In this document: positions 37,274-46,182 of the stretch, one piece after another
Layout of the letters: each line of letters starts with the position of its first letter
Position numbering within the stretch: the first letter of the stretch is position 1
NCBI RefSeq assembly: GCF_002980575.1
Contig: NZ_PVBS01000003.1
Location: forward strand, 62,001-126,000
DNA: 64,000 bases
DNA from: Sphingobacterium gobiense
Lineage (GTDB): Bacteria; Bacteroidota; Bacteroidia; Sphingobacteriales; Sphingobacteriaceae
Direction of reading: 5' to 3'
The notes under the pieces: generated by a model
Seen by the model: the letters and a program-made list of their open reading frames with translations, nothing else
What the model was told of the DNA's origin: nothing
Database searches by the model: none
Position numbers and translations under genes: made by a program

Positions 37274-38455
37274 TTAAATGGTCATAAAATCCACAGATAA
37301 TAATTTGTCCAGGTTCTTTTGAGCCAGTTTGGCCGGCATGAACCTCATCACCGTATTGCGTACGGCAATTAAGCCTTGGTTGTTCCATTGGGCTATTTCT
37401 CCAATCAGCTTGGATGTATCGGTGATATATTTTGTACGCGCTAGCCGTCTTTTTTCAAAGGAGGTGAAGGCGTCTTTTATATCCTTTTTAGATTTGAGTT
37501 CGTCGAGCAAAACGACAACATCTTCTAAGGCTTGACACGCGCCCTGTCCCATATTTGGCGTTGTGGCATGTCCGGCATCACCGATCAGCAAAATGTTGTC
37601 GTAGGCCAAATGTTGGAGTGGTTTGATATCCATAATATCATTCCAAATGAGGTCGGTGTCTTTCGTATGTGCTAAAATAGTAGGAATTGGATCGTGGTAC
37701 GATTGGAAATGCGCCGACAAATCTGCTGTCCTATAGTTTCTATATATGGGATTCTTCGCCGTCGAATTGATACAGGCATACCAATAGATGCGGTCATTCT
37801 TGAGCGGCGTCATCCCGAAGCGTCCTGATTTGCCCCAAGTCTCCGTTCCTCGTTCCAGTTTTATATCCGTATTGTCAATGGTCGCACGCCAACAGGTATA
37901 GCCCGAATAACGTGGTTGAGACACAGGTATGAGCTGCTGTCGGAGTGGAGATTTTACACCGTCTGCAATAATTACGAACTTCGCCGTATGCTGTGTTCCA
38001 TCTTCAAAAAATAAGGAAACCTTATCCGGATATTGTTGCAAACGTACTGCTTTTTTTCCTAATCGGAGCTGAGCCTTGTCAATTTTAGAAAGCAAGAATA
38101 GATGTAAATCAGCTCGATGGATTGCTAAGTTCTGTTGGTTGTATTTTTCGCTGATAGCACCGGTATCGGGAGAAACCAAGACCCGGCCTTTTTGATCCAA
38201 AATATTATAGCTTCTCAAGTAATAGCCAATTTGTTCTACTTCATCTTTTAAATGGAGAAGATCCAGTGCGTGCATGGCATTTGCCGCCAAACCAAAGCCA
38301 GCACCTATTCCTTTCAATTGTTCGGCTTGCTCAAACAACATGAAATCCTTGCCGATTTGCTGAAAGGCAATCGCCATCGCCAATCCGGCAACTCCTCCGC
38401 CGACAATGGCAAATTCGCTATTAGGGATTGGCGTGAATGACATGGTAGATTTCAT
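37274..38455 (-). CDS. FAD-dependent monooxygenase (aromatic hydroxylase class)
   Basis: 393-residue flavoprotein of the PHBH/UbiH group. It has the N-terminal dinucleotide motif VGGGVAGLAMA, an acidic FEQA at the end of strand 2, the middle IIADGVKSPLR (DG motif) and the GD motif LLIGDAGHATTPNMGQG. The substrate cannot be read from the sequence. The 5' end overlaps rsmA by 35 nt; a start at 38443 (MSFTPIPN) is also possible. Confidence 0.86.
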   Translation of the reverse strand: MKSTMSFTPIPNSEFAIVGGGVAGLAMAIAFQQIGKDFMLFEQAEQLKGIGAGFGLAANAMHALDLLHLKDEVEQIGYYLRSYNILDQKGRVLVSPDTGAISEKYNQQNLAIHRADLHLFLLSKIDKAQLRLGKKAVRLQQYPDKVSLFFEDGTQHTAKFVIIADGVKSPLRQQLIPVSQPRYSGYTCWRATIDNTDIKLERGTETWGKSGRFGMTPLKNDRIYWYACINSTAKNPIYRNYRTADLSAHFQSYHDPIPTILAHTKDTDLIWNDIMDIKPLQHLAYDNILLIGDAGHATTPNMGQGACQALEDVVVLLDELKSKKDIKDAFTSFEKRRLARTKYITDTSKLIGEIAQWNNQGLIAVRNTVMRFMPAKLAQKNLDKLLSVDFMTI

Positions 38456-39212
38456 TTGTTAAGCTCACAAAATCTTCCACTGACAACCGCTCCGCCCGGA
38501 GCTCATACAATGGGTTGTCGCTCATCCGATCTTTTGGAACAACGGCAGATAAGGCGTTTCGTAACGTTTTACGCCGTTGGTTGAAAGCACCTTTTACGAC
38601 GCGCCAAAATAATTTTTCGTCACAATTAAGCGTATTACTTTCGTTCCTCGTTATTTTAATAACGCCAGAAAGTACTTTGGGAGGTGGGTTAAACGCCCCA
38701 GCTTTTACCGTAAAGAGATATTCCACATCATAATATGCCTGCAGGAATACACTGAGAATGCCGTATGTTTTACTACCTGGTTTTGCCACGCAGCGTTCAG
38801 CGACCTCTTTTTGAAACATCCCGACCATTTGTACCACACGCCCGCGCTCCTCTAAAATCTTAAATAGAATCTGTGAAGAGATGTTATAAGGGAAATTGCC
38901 AATAACTGCCAGCTTATTTGCGAAATATTGACTGAAATCTAGCGTGAGAAAGTCCCCGTGAATAAGTCTATTGTCTAATTGCGGGTAGTTGTCCGCCAGA
39001 AATGTGATGGATTCATCGTCTACATCAATCAGCCAGGTTTCGTAATCGTCTTTTTGAAGTAAAAAATCGGATAACACGCCCATACCGGGCCCGACTTCCA
39101 ATACCTGTTTAAAACCCAAAGCAGGCTCGAGGGCTTCCACAATCTTCTGTGCAGCGTTCTTGTCGTTTAGAAAGTGTTGTCCTAAGTGTTTCTTTGCGCG
39201 TACGGTATTCAT
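38421..39212 (-). CDS. rsmA: 16S rRNA dimethyladenosine transferase RsmA (KsgA)
   Basis: Dimethylates two adjacent adenines near the 3' end of 16S rRNA during 30S maturation. The N-terminus KKHLGQHFLNDKNAAQKIV, SAM motif I EVGPGMGVLSDFLL and catalytic motif IV GNFPYNISSQI are all present. 263 aa is normal. It is divergent from pdxA with 128 nt between starts. Confidence 0.97.
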   Translation of the reverse strand: MNTVRAKKHLGQHFLNDKNAAQKIVEALEPALGFKQVLEVGPGMGVLSDFLLQKDDYETWLIDVDDESITFLADNYPQLDNRLIHGDFLTLDFSQYFANKLAVIGNFPYNISSQILFKILEERGRVVQMVGMFQKEVAERCVAKPGSKTYGILSVFLQAYYDVEYLFTVKAGAFNPPPKVLSGVIKITRNESNTLNCDEKLFWRVVKGAFNQRRKTLRNALSAVVPKDRMSDNPLYELRAERLSVEDFVSLTNEIYHVIHANP

Positions 39213-39235
39213 TTGTTGTTTGGGATGTTAGAAAG

Positions 39236-39243
39236 CAAAACTA
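39236..39243 (-). promoter_or_regulatory. Predicted -7 element for rsmA
   Basis: On the minus strand it reads TAGTTTTG, an exact TAnnTTTG match, 23 nt before the rsmA start codon. No well-spaced -33 box is seen. Confidence 0.4.
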
Positions 39244-39314
39244 AACATTATTATGCAATTTTCATTGTGGCTCAAAACAACGATAAGAAAGCTTTTTATT
39301 TACGCCGAATTTTG

Positions 39315-39322
39315 TAATTTTG
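39315..39322 (+). promoter_or_regulatory. Predicted -7 element for pdxA
   Basis: TAATTTTG is an exact TAnnTTTG match, 18 nt before the ATG at 39341. This gives a very short leader and supports 39341 as the start. Confidence 0.5.
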
Positions 39323-39340
39323 ATTCAAAGCTTTCGGACA

Positions 39341-40396
39341 ATGAGTGAAAAACTAAAAATAGGTATTACCATAGGTGATGTAAACGGCATCGGACTAGAA
39401 GTGATTATTAAATCGTTGATGGATAATCGGGTGTTGGATTACTTTACACCGGTTGTATACGGGAATACCAAAGTTGCTTCATTCCATCGGAAAGCGATTG
39501 GTGTCCAGGATTTCAGTTTCAATGTAATCCATCACCCAGATCAGGCAAACCCTAAGCGAGCCAACATGATTAACTGTTGGCAGGAAGATGTGAAAATTAC
39601 ACTGGGCGAGCAGAACGAAATCGGAGGGAGATACGCTTTTCTTTCTTTGGAGAGAGCAGCAGAGGACCTCCATAATGGTAAACTGGACGCTTTGGTCACG
39701 GCACCTATCAATAAACACAACATACAACAAGATGGCTTTCATTTTCCGGGACATACCGAATATCTTCAAGCTAAGGTAGAAGCATCGGATGTCTTAATGT
39801 TTATGATTGCAGATGAGCTTCGTATAGGGGTTGTCACTGGACATATTCCTGTCAAGGAAATTGCAGGTGTAATAACAGCAAATGCGATCTTACAGAAACT
39901 ACGTATGATGAACGAAAGCCTTAAGAAGGACTTTTGGATTGAGAAACCTAAAATAGCAGTATTGGGATTAAATCCCCATGCGGGAGATAATGGATTAATC
40001 GGTACGGAAGATGAAGAGATTATTACGCCGACTATCCAAAAAGCAAAAGAAGAAGGGATTTTCTGTTTCGGACCTTATCCTGCTGATGGTTTTTTTGCAA
40101 GTGATACGTATACCAAATTTGATGGTATTTTAGCCATGTATCATGATCAGGGCTTGATACCTTTTAAACATATCGCTTCTCGTAAAGGCGTAAATTACAC
40201 GGCAGGATTACCTATCGTTCGAACATCTCCAGATCATGGAACAGGTTATGATATTGCCGGAAAAAACTTGGCGTCGCATGAATCTTTCTTAGAAGCTATT
40301 TTTTCTGCCGTTCATATTGTGAAACGCCGCCGGGAGCAAGAAGAGCTCGCTGCCAATCCGCTACCGTTCCGTCGCCTATCAAAAGATAGGGATTAG
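39341..40396 (+). CDS. pdxA: 4-hydroxythreonine-4-phosphate dehydrogenase PdxA
   Basis: Pyridoxal-phosphate biosynthesis enzyme of 351 aa. Family strips are GITIGDVNGIGLEVI at the N-terminus, VTAPINKHNIQ, FPGHTEYL with a metal-binding His, and AMYHDQGLIPFKHI and RTSPDHGTGYDIAG near the C-terminus with further metal ligands. Start 39341 is used because an upstream TTG at 39320 overlaps the promoter. Confidence 0.97.
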   Translation: MSEKLKIGITIGDVNGIGLEVIIKSLMDNRVLDYFTPVVYGNTKVASFHRKAIGVQDFSFNVIHHPDQANPKRANMINCWQEDVKITLGEQNEIGGRYAFLSLERAAEDLHNGKLDALVTAPINKHNIQQDGFHFPGHTEYLQAKVEASDVLMFMIADELRIGVVTGHIPVKEIAGVITANAILQKLRMMNESLKKDFWIEKPKIAVLGLNPHAGDNGLIGTEDEEIITPTIQKAKEEGIFCFGPYPADGFFASDTYTKFDGILAMYHDQGLIPFKHIASRKGVNYTAGLPIVRTSPDHGTGYDIAGKNLASHESFLEAIFSAVHIVKRRREQEELAANPLPFRRLSKDRD

Positions 40397-40465
40397 CAAG
40401 GGGCAGTTTGTACGAAATAATCCGTATTTTTGCCGTCTGTAGGCGTTGAGCCTGGAGAAGAAGCT

Positions 40466-41884
40466 ATGCGAGAAAATTTACAACATCCTATTTTTCAAAT
40501 AATCAGAGATTTAGCGGATACAGAACAAGTCGAATGTTACGTAGTTGGCGGATATGTCCGTGATTGTATCATGGAACGATCTTTTAAAAACGATGTTGAT
40601 TTGGTTGTGATCGGAAGTGGGATTGACTTTGCTTCTAAGCTTGGTGAGGTTTTGCATACTAAAGTTGCTGTCTACAAGAGTTTTGGAACGGCCATGTTGG
40701 TGCATGACGGTATCAATTTAGAATTCGTGGGGGCTCGTAAAGAATCTTATCGTTCCAATTCCAGAAAACCGGTTGTGGAAGATGGTACGCTTGAAGATGA
40801 TCAGAACCGTAGAGATTTTACAATTAATGCTATGGCATATTGTTTGAACGCTGACCGTTTTGGCGAGCTTGTAGATCCATTTGGAGGGGTAGAAGATATT
40901 CAAAATCGTATTATTCGAACTCCGCTCGATCCAGACATTACGTTTTCCGATGATCCGTTGCGGATGATGCGCGCTATTCGTTTTGCCACACAGCTTAATT
41001 TTAAGATTGATGTGAAAGCGATTCAAGCTATAGCAGAAAATGTGGAACGCATTAAAATTATTTCCAAAGAACGGATTACAGATGAACTCAATAAAATCGT
41101 TATGGCGTCTAGACCGTCTGTCGGTTTCCGATATCTATTCGATACAGGGTTGCTGAAGATTATTTTTCCTGCGATGTACAATCTACATGGCGTTGATATA
41201 ATAGATGGACGTGGACATAAAGACAACTTTTACCACACATTGGAGGTGCTAGACAATGTTGCAGCCATGTCAGACGATTTATGGTTACGCTGGTCGGCGA
41301 TTATGCATGATATAGCAAAGCCCGCGACGAAACGATATGATAAAAGAATAGGGTGGACCTTTCATGGTCATGAAGACCGTGGTGCTAGGATGGTGCCGAA
41401 GCTTTTTACGGAATTAAAACTCCCTCTCCATGATAAAATGAAGTTTGTCCAAAAACTGGTGCAACTACACTTACGACCAATTGTGTTGGCACAAGATATT
41501 GTGACTGACTCTGCAGTACGTCGGCTGCTGTATGAAGCAGGAGATGATATAGATGCGTTGATGCTTTTGTGCCATGCTGATGTGACAACGAAGAACGAGT
41601 TTAAGAAAAAAAAATACCGAAATAATTTTGAACTGGTAAAGCAAAAGCTAAAGGACGTAGAAGAGCGAGATAGAATTCGGAATTGGCAACCTCCTGTATC
41701 TGGAGAGGATATAATGGCACTTTTTGGAATCGGGCCAGGACGTATTGTGGGTACAATCAAAAATGCCATGAGAGAGGCTATCTTGGAAGGAGAAATTCCT
41801 AATTCCCGCGAGGAAGCATTATCTTTCATTATTAAAAAAGGCAAGCAGATGGGTTTATCAAGCAAAACGAATACGGTTCTTTAA
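40466..41884 (+). CDS. cca: CCA tRNA nucleotidyltransferase with HD domain
   Basis: Adds or repairs the 3' CCA end of tRNA (or polyadenylates RNA). The nucleotidyltransferase signature is VVGGYVRDCIMERSFKNDVD with the two metal-binding Asp residues, followed by RRDFTINAMAY and the RIVRTPLDP-like arm. A central HD phosphohydrolase domain shows DNFYHTLEVLD and IMHDIAKP. The ATG at 40466 has a good GGAGAAG Shine-Dalgarno. 472 aa is normal for the Bacteroidota form. Confidence 0.95.
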   Translation: MRENLQHPIFQIIRDLADTEQVECYVVGGYVRDCIMERSFKNDVDLVVIGSGIDFASKLGEVLHTKVAVYKSFGTAMLVHDGINLEFVGARKESYRSNSRKPVVEDGTLEDDQNRRDFTINAMAYCLNADRFGELVDPFGGVEDIQNRIIRTPLDPDITFSDDPLRMMRAIRFATQLNFKIDVKAIQAIAENVERIKIISKERITDELNKIVMASRPSVGFRYLFDTGLLKIIFPAMYNLHGVDIIDGRGHKDNFYHTLEVLDNVAAMSDDLWLRWSAIMHDIAKPATKRYDKRIGWTFHGHEDRGARMVPKLFTELKLPLHDKMKFVQKLVQLHLRPIVLAQDIVTDSAVRRLLYEAGDDIDALMLLCHADVTTKNEFKKKKYRNNFELVKQKLKDVEERDRIRNWQPPVSGEDIMALFGIGPGRIVGTIKNAMREAILEGEIPNSREEALSFIIKKGKQMGLSSKTNTVL

Positions 41885-41951
41885 TTTTTTAAAAATTATT
41901 GTAATTTTAACCTTTGTATAGAAAACGATAAACTAAACGATACGATCAAGA

Positions 41952-42533
41952 ATGGCTATTTACAGATTTCGGGTAACTTTTGAGGACTATGAGGACGTAT
42001 ATCGAGAAATAGATATGCCTTCGAAAGCTACATTTTTAGAATTGCATCAAGCTATCCATAACGCCACCGGTTACAATCCAGATGTTTCTTCTTCCTTTTA
42101 TGTTAGTAACGACCAATGGAAGAAAGGCACCGAAATTGCTTTTCTACCCACGGAAAGGAAGCGAAGTAACGGCGTGCTGGCAATGGAAGGTATTCGCCTA
42201 AGTAAGTTTATCGATGATCCGCACCAAAAATTTTATTATATTTATAATTTTGACCGCCCTTATGACTTCCATGTCGAGCTTATTAAAATTTTAAAGGAGG
42301 AGGACGGCAAGGAGTACCCACTGGTATTTAAAGCTGTAGGGACAGTGCCTAAACAAGTCGCCGCTGCGAATTTCCCACTACCGGGAGTAGAAGACGAGGA
42401 TGATGAGGAAGAGGATTTACCGGCAGATGAAACGGAATATGGAGTGGACGAAGATGAAGATTTTGATTTGTTTGATGGTGAGGAAGACGGAGAAGAAGAA
42501 AAAGGGACTGGTGGAGTCGAAGACGGATATTAG
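41952..42533 (+). CDS. Plasmid pRiA4b ORF-3/IS1096 TnpR-like domain protein
   Basis: 193-residue protein whose first 130 residues fit the pRiA4b ORF-3 family (IYRFRVTFEDYEDVYREI, then FLELHQAIHNATGY). The remainder is a very acidic tail of Asp and Glu (about 145-193). The family name comes from a passenger gene of a transposon, but no transposase or end repeat is nearby and the gene sits among housekeeping genes, so it is probably a resident cellular protein. Function unknown. Confidence 0.82.
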   Translation: MAIYRFRVTFEDYEDVYREIDMPSKATFLELHQAIHNATGYNPDVSSSFYVSNDQWKKGTEIAFLPTERKRSNGVLAMEGIRLSKFIDDPHQKFYYIYNFDRPYDFHVELIKILKEEDGKEYPLVFKAVGTVPKQVAAANFPLPGVEDEDDEEEDLPADETEYGVDEDEDFDLFDGEEDGEEEKGTGGVEDGY

Positions 42534-42556
42534 GTTTTATAACATTTAGATAGCTG

Positions 42557-42592
42557 GAATACCTTAAGTGCATACTTAGGGTATTCTTTTTT
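42557..42592 (+). terminator. Terminator-like hairpin ending five bases before the miaA start codon
   Basis: A 12-bp stem with one G-T pair (42557-42568 with 42575-42586), loop TGCATA and a six-T run (42587-42592). By sequence it is a good intrinsic terminator for the upstream gene. The miaA ATG is at 42598. Confidence 0.8.
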
Positions 42593-42597
42593 ATGGG

Positions 42598-43497
42598 ATG
42601 AAAAGCAATAAAAAGAGATTAATTGTAGTAGTTGGGCCTACTGCGGTAGGAAAAACTGCCATGGGCATTGCTTTGGCGAAACATTTCAAGACGGAAGTCG
42701 TCTCGGCGGATTCCAGACAGTTTTATAAAGAAATGTCAATCGGGACGGCGAAGCCTGATACAACTGAGCTCGCAACAGTAAAACATCACTTTATTGATTC
42801 ACATACGATCGAAAAAGAATATTCAGCGGGAGATTTCGAAAGAGATGCGTTATCCCTATTGGATACCTTATTTGAAAAACATGATGTTGTAGTAATGGTA
42901 GGTGGTTCCGGACTCTTTGTGCGTGCAGTTTGTGCGGGTTTAGACGATCTGCCCAAAGCCCCAACAGTTGTACGCGAGCGTTTGAACAGTGTTTTCGAAC
43001 GGGAGGGGTTGGAGCCATTACAGCTGAGACTTAAAGAAGTGGACCCTGATTATTATTCCCATGCGGATATACAAAACCCGCAACGCGTCATTCGTGCATT
43101 GGAAGTTTACGAGGCCACAGGTAAACCCTTTTCATCCTATCGTGTGCGAGAAATAGTGGAACGTCCGTTTGAGATCGTGACTATCGGGTTAAATATGGAA
43201 CGGCAAAAACTATACGATCGTATAAATTTGCGTGTGGATATGATGCTAGAAAACGGATTGGTTGATGAAGTCCGTTCGCTGCTGCCCCATAGAAACAAAC
43301 CAGCTTTACTGACTGTTGGATATGCCGAAATATTTGATTTTATTGATGGAAAAATTACATTGGAAGAAGCGGTGTCCCGCATTAAGCAGAACTCCCGACG
43401 GTATGCAAAAAGACAGATTACCTGGTTCAAAAAATACGGAGATACGGTGTGGTTTGATTCGGAAGACTGGAAAGGAATTTTATCTTTTTTAGCGTAG
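42598..43497 (+). CDS. miaA: tRNA dimethylallyltransferase MiaA
   Basis: Adds the isopentenyl group to A37 of tRNAs that read UNN codons. The P-loop is VVGPTAVGKTAMG, followed by SADSRQFYKEMSIGTAKP and the DFERDAL and VGGSGLFVRA strips, then RQITWFKKY near the end. 299 aa is normal. There is no in-frame start upstream (stop at 42577). The start lies against the hairpin described above. Confidence 0.97.
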   Translation: MKSNKKRLIVVVGPTAVGKTAMGIALAKHFKTEVVSADSRQFYKEMSIGTAKPDTTELATVKHHFIDSHTIEKEYSAGDFERDALSLLDTLFEKHDVVVMVGGSGLFVRAVCAGLDDLPKAPTVVRERLNSVFEREGLEPLQLRLKEVDPDYYSHADIQNPQRVIRALEVYEATGKPFSSYRVREIVERPFEIVTIGLNMERQKLYDRINLRVDMMLENGLVDEVRSLLPHRNKPALLTVGYAEIFDFIDGKITLEEAVSRIKQNSRRYAKRQITWFKKYGDTVWFDSEDWKGILSFLA

Positions 43498-43523
43498 GAG
43501 CATAGCCCCCACGCTAAAAAAGA
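43483..43523. repeat. 13-bp perfect inverted repeat at the 3' end of miaA
   Basis: TCTTTTTTAGCGT (43483-43495) and its complement (43511-43523) flank a 15-nt loop. The left arm covers the last miaA codons. Polarity is opposite to a normal terminator: T on the left and A on the right, with no T run outside the stem on either strand. It lies between convergent miaA and ilvE and may protect or end both messages. Confidence 0.7.
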
Positions 43524-43526
43524 CAA

Positions 43527-44594
43527 TTATACAATAAAATTCCATCCAAACGGATCGTCAATTTTACCGTAACGCAGTTGATTTAGATAATCCAATACTT
43601 TATTGGAAAACTCCCGCCCTTCTACCGGTGGCAATTCGTAATCTTGCCCACCGTAACCAATTTTGGAAATATGGGTAACTGTCGCGGCGGTTCCGGCTGC
43701 GAAAGCCTCCGATACTTTCCCTTCTTTGATACCATCCACTAATTCTTGTACGGAAACCTTGCGCTGCTCCGCTTTGTAGCCCCATTTTTCGGCAAGCTCC
43801 ATAATCGTACGACGGGTAACACCATGTAAAATCGTATCACCGTGTGGTGTAATTATCGTATTACCAATACGGAAAATCAGATTGGCTGTACCTGCTTCCT
43901 CCACGTATTTATGCTCATTGGCATCTGTCCACATGATTTGGTCATAGCCTTCGTCGTTTGCCAGTTGGGTAGGATACAAAGAGAGTGCATAATTTCCAGC
44001 ATTTTTCGAAAATCCAACACCACCAGCTGCTGCACGTGTATAATGCGTTTCTACTTTTAAACTAATAGGTTTGCTGTAATAGGCACCCACTGGACAGGTA
44101 ATAACGGCAAAAGTGTACGATTTGGAGGGGTGAACTCCTAATGCCGCTTCCGTTGCAAACATAAAGGGGCGGATATATAGCGAGGTACCTTCAAGAGATG
44201 GTACCCATTCACGATCTACATCCAATAAGGTTTTCAGTCCGTCCATAAAAATTTCTTCCGGAACTTCGGGCATTTGGAGACGTTTTGCAGATTTGTTGAA
44301 ACGTTCCCAGTTTTTATCCGGACGGAATATGCTTACTGTTCCATCAGCAAACTTATAACCCTTAATTCCTTCAAAAATAGCTTGACCGTAATGCAAAGCC
44401 GACATCGATGGGTTGACCGTAAAGTTTCCATAGGGGACGACAGCTACATCTTGCCACACTCCGTCATCGTATGTAGCGACTAGCATGTGGTCAGACATGA
44501 TAGCACCAAACTTCAAATTGCTGAAATCTACTTGCGAGAGTCTTGATTCTTTTGTCGGCTCTACGCGAATGGAATAGGTATTCGTATCGCTCAT
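43527..44594 (-). CDS. ilvE: Branched-chain amino acid aminotransferase
   Basis: Class IV PLP aminotransferase of 355 aa for Leu, Ile and Val. The PLP-binding Lys is in VGFSKNAGNYALSL, with VEEAGTANLIF and EAFAAGTAATVTHI completing the cofactor site. The N-terminal LHYGQAIFEGIKGYK strip is typical of the longer (eukaryotic-like, type II) BCAT group. Confidence 0.95.
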   Translation of the reverse strand: MSDTNTYSIRVEPTKESRLSQVDFSNLKFGAIMSDHMLVATYDDGVWQDVAVVPYGNFTVNPSMSALHYGQAIFEGIKGYKFADGTVSIFRPDKNWERFNKSAKRLQMPEVPEEIFMDGLKTLLDVDREWVPSLEGTSLYIRPFMFATEAALGVHPSKSYTFAVITCPVGAYYSKPISLKVETHYTRAAAGGVGFSKNAGNYALSLYPTQLANDEGYDQIMWTDANEHKYVEEAGTANLIFRIGNTIITPHGDTILHGVTRRTIMELAEKWGYKAEQRKVSVQELVDGIKEGKVSEAFAAGTAATVTHISKIGYGGQDYELPPVEGREFSNKVLDYLNQLRYGKIDDPFGWNFIV

Positions 44595-44642
44595 CACATT
44601 AAAATTTTAATGCGTGCAATTTAGGAAAAAAGTATGAATATA

Positions 44643-46157
44643 TTAGGTATTCATTATTTTCAATAAGGCATCCAGATAGGTTCTTTCATTGGCGAGGCGA
44701 GGAACTTTATTTTGGCCACCAAGTTTTCCACGGCTTTTCATCCACTTATAAAAACTGTCCTTTTCTGCACGGTGAACAATAGGATAGGCTAATGCCAAAT
44801 CGTTGAAGCGCTTGGCGTCGTAGTCGGAATTGATTTCCCGTAGCGTACCATCTAATGTATCGCAGAACTTTTGAAAATCGGTCGGCTGTTTCTCAAATTC
44901 GATAATCCACTCATGTGCACCGGCCTCCCCTTCTCTGAAATAAACAGGTCCCGCGGTATAGTCTCGGATAATAGCATCCGTTGCTCGGCAAGCTATTTGC
45001 AGCGCGTGTTCCGCATTATCTACAATAAGTTCTTCTCCAAAAGTATTGATATAGTGTTTTGTACGTCCGGATATTTGAAAGCGGTAGGGTGATAAAGAGG
45101 TAAACTTGATGGTATCCCCGATCTTATAACGCCATAGACCTGCATTCGTCGATATAATTAACGCATAGTTCTTCCCAATTTCTACTTCGTCTAATCGCAG
45201 GGTTTTAGGATGTTCTTCAAGAGCATGTTCCATCGGGAGGAACTCATAATAAATACCATAATCCAACATGAGCAAGAGGTCCTCGGAGTCTGATTGATCC
45301 TGCAAACCAAAATATCCCTCAGAAGCATTGTAGTTTTCGAGGTAATACATGTTATCCGACGGAATTAACTGTTTAAATAGATCACGATACGGCTTGAAGC
45401 TTACCCCCCCATGCCCATAAAATTCTAGATTAGGCCATACTTCCAAAAGATTGCTTTTTCCTGTAATATCCAATATTCGCTTTGCCATGACGATATTCCA
45501 AGTTGGAACGCCCGCGAGGCTGGTGACGTTTTCCTTAATTGTAATTTGGGCAATTTGTTCAATTTTTTCTTCAAAATTTGGATTTAGGGTCACTTCCAAA
45601 TTCGGTGTGCGTTTAAATTCTGCCCAGAATGGGAGATTACGAATAAGGATGGAAGACAAATCACCATAATAAGAGTCCGGACTGAAATTGTTGATTTGGG
45701 AGGAACCTCCGATAACGACCGATTTACCTGTAAATACTTTGTTTTCTGGTTTATTGTGGCAATAAATAGAGAGCATGTCTTTCCCTCCCTGATAATGACA
45801 GTCTTCTAAAGCTTCCATACTTACGGGTATGAATTTAGACCGATCCGACGTCGTACCCGATGATTTGGCAAACCATTTGATGTCCGAAGGCCACACCAGA
45901 TTTTGCTCTCCCTTGATCATGCGATCCACATATCCTTTAATATCATCGTAGTCTTGGATAGGAACGCGATCTTTATATTCTTCCGGTGTTAGAATACTGT
46001 TGTAGTCGTGTTTTTTTCCCCATTCGGTAGCTTCTGCCGTCGAAATCAGGCTTTGAAACCACTCTTCCTGTACATCATGGGGATATTTCATGAAAAGCTC
46101 AATCTGGTGAATGCGCTTTTTCATAATCCATGTGAAGAGAGAATTCAATAATACCAT
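44643..46157 (-). CDS. GH3-family acyl-adenylate-forming enzyme
   Basis: 504-residue bacterial relative of plant GH3 acyl-amido synthetases. The adenylation motifs are IKWFAKSSGTTSDRSKFIP (ATP-binding), YNASEGYFGLQ and the GLWRYKIGDTIKFTS region with the conserved Asp. The N-terminus MVLLNSLFTWIMKKRIHQ fits the bacterial family. Substrate unknown. It is transcribed after lptB and recJ on the minus strand. Confidence 0.9.
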   Translation of the reverse strand: MVLLNSLFTWIMKKRIHQIELFMKYPHDVQEEWFQSLISTAEATEWGKKHDYNSILTPEEYKDRVPIQDYDDIKGYVDRMIKGEQNLVWPSDIKWFAKSSGTTSDRSKFIPVSMEALEDCHYQGGKDMLSIYCHNKPENKVFTGKSVVIGGSSQINNFSPDSYYGDLSSILIRNLPFWAEFKRTPNLEVTLNPNFEEKIEQIAQITIKENVTSLAGVPTWNIVMAKRILDITGKSNLLEVWPNLEFYGHGGVSFKPYRDLFKQLIPSDNMYYLENYNASEGYFGLQDQSDSEDLLLMLDYGIYYEFLPMEHALEEHPKTLRLDEVEIGKNYALIISTNAGLWRYKIGDTIKFTSLSPYRFQISGRTKHYINTFGEELIVDNAEHALQIACRATDAIIRDYTAGPVYFREGEAGAHEWIIEFEKQPTDFQKFCDTLDGTLREINSDYDAKRFNDLALAYPIVHRAEKDSFYKWMKSRGKLGGQNKVPRLANERTYLDALLKIMNT

Positions 46158-46182
46158 GTTTAAGGACCCTGTTATGCTAGTG

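Noticed and set aside
41368-41865. 165-codon open frame antisense to cca, Ser/Phe-rich
   Set aside because: The composition is that of an antisense frame, and the sense strand has a full cca gene.
41952-42533. Insertion sequence suggested by the IS1096/pRiA4b family name
   Set aside because: No transposase, terminal inverted repeats or target duplication are visible.
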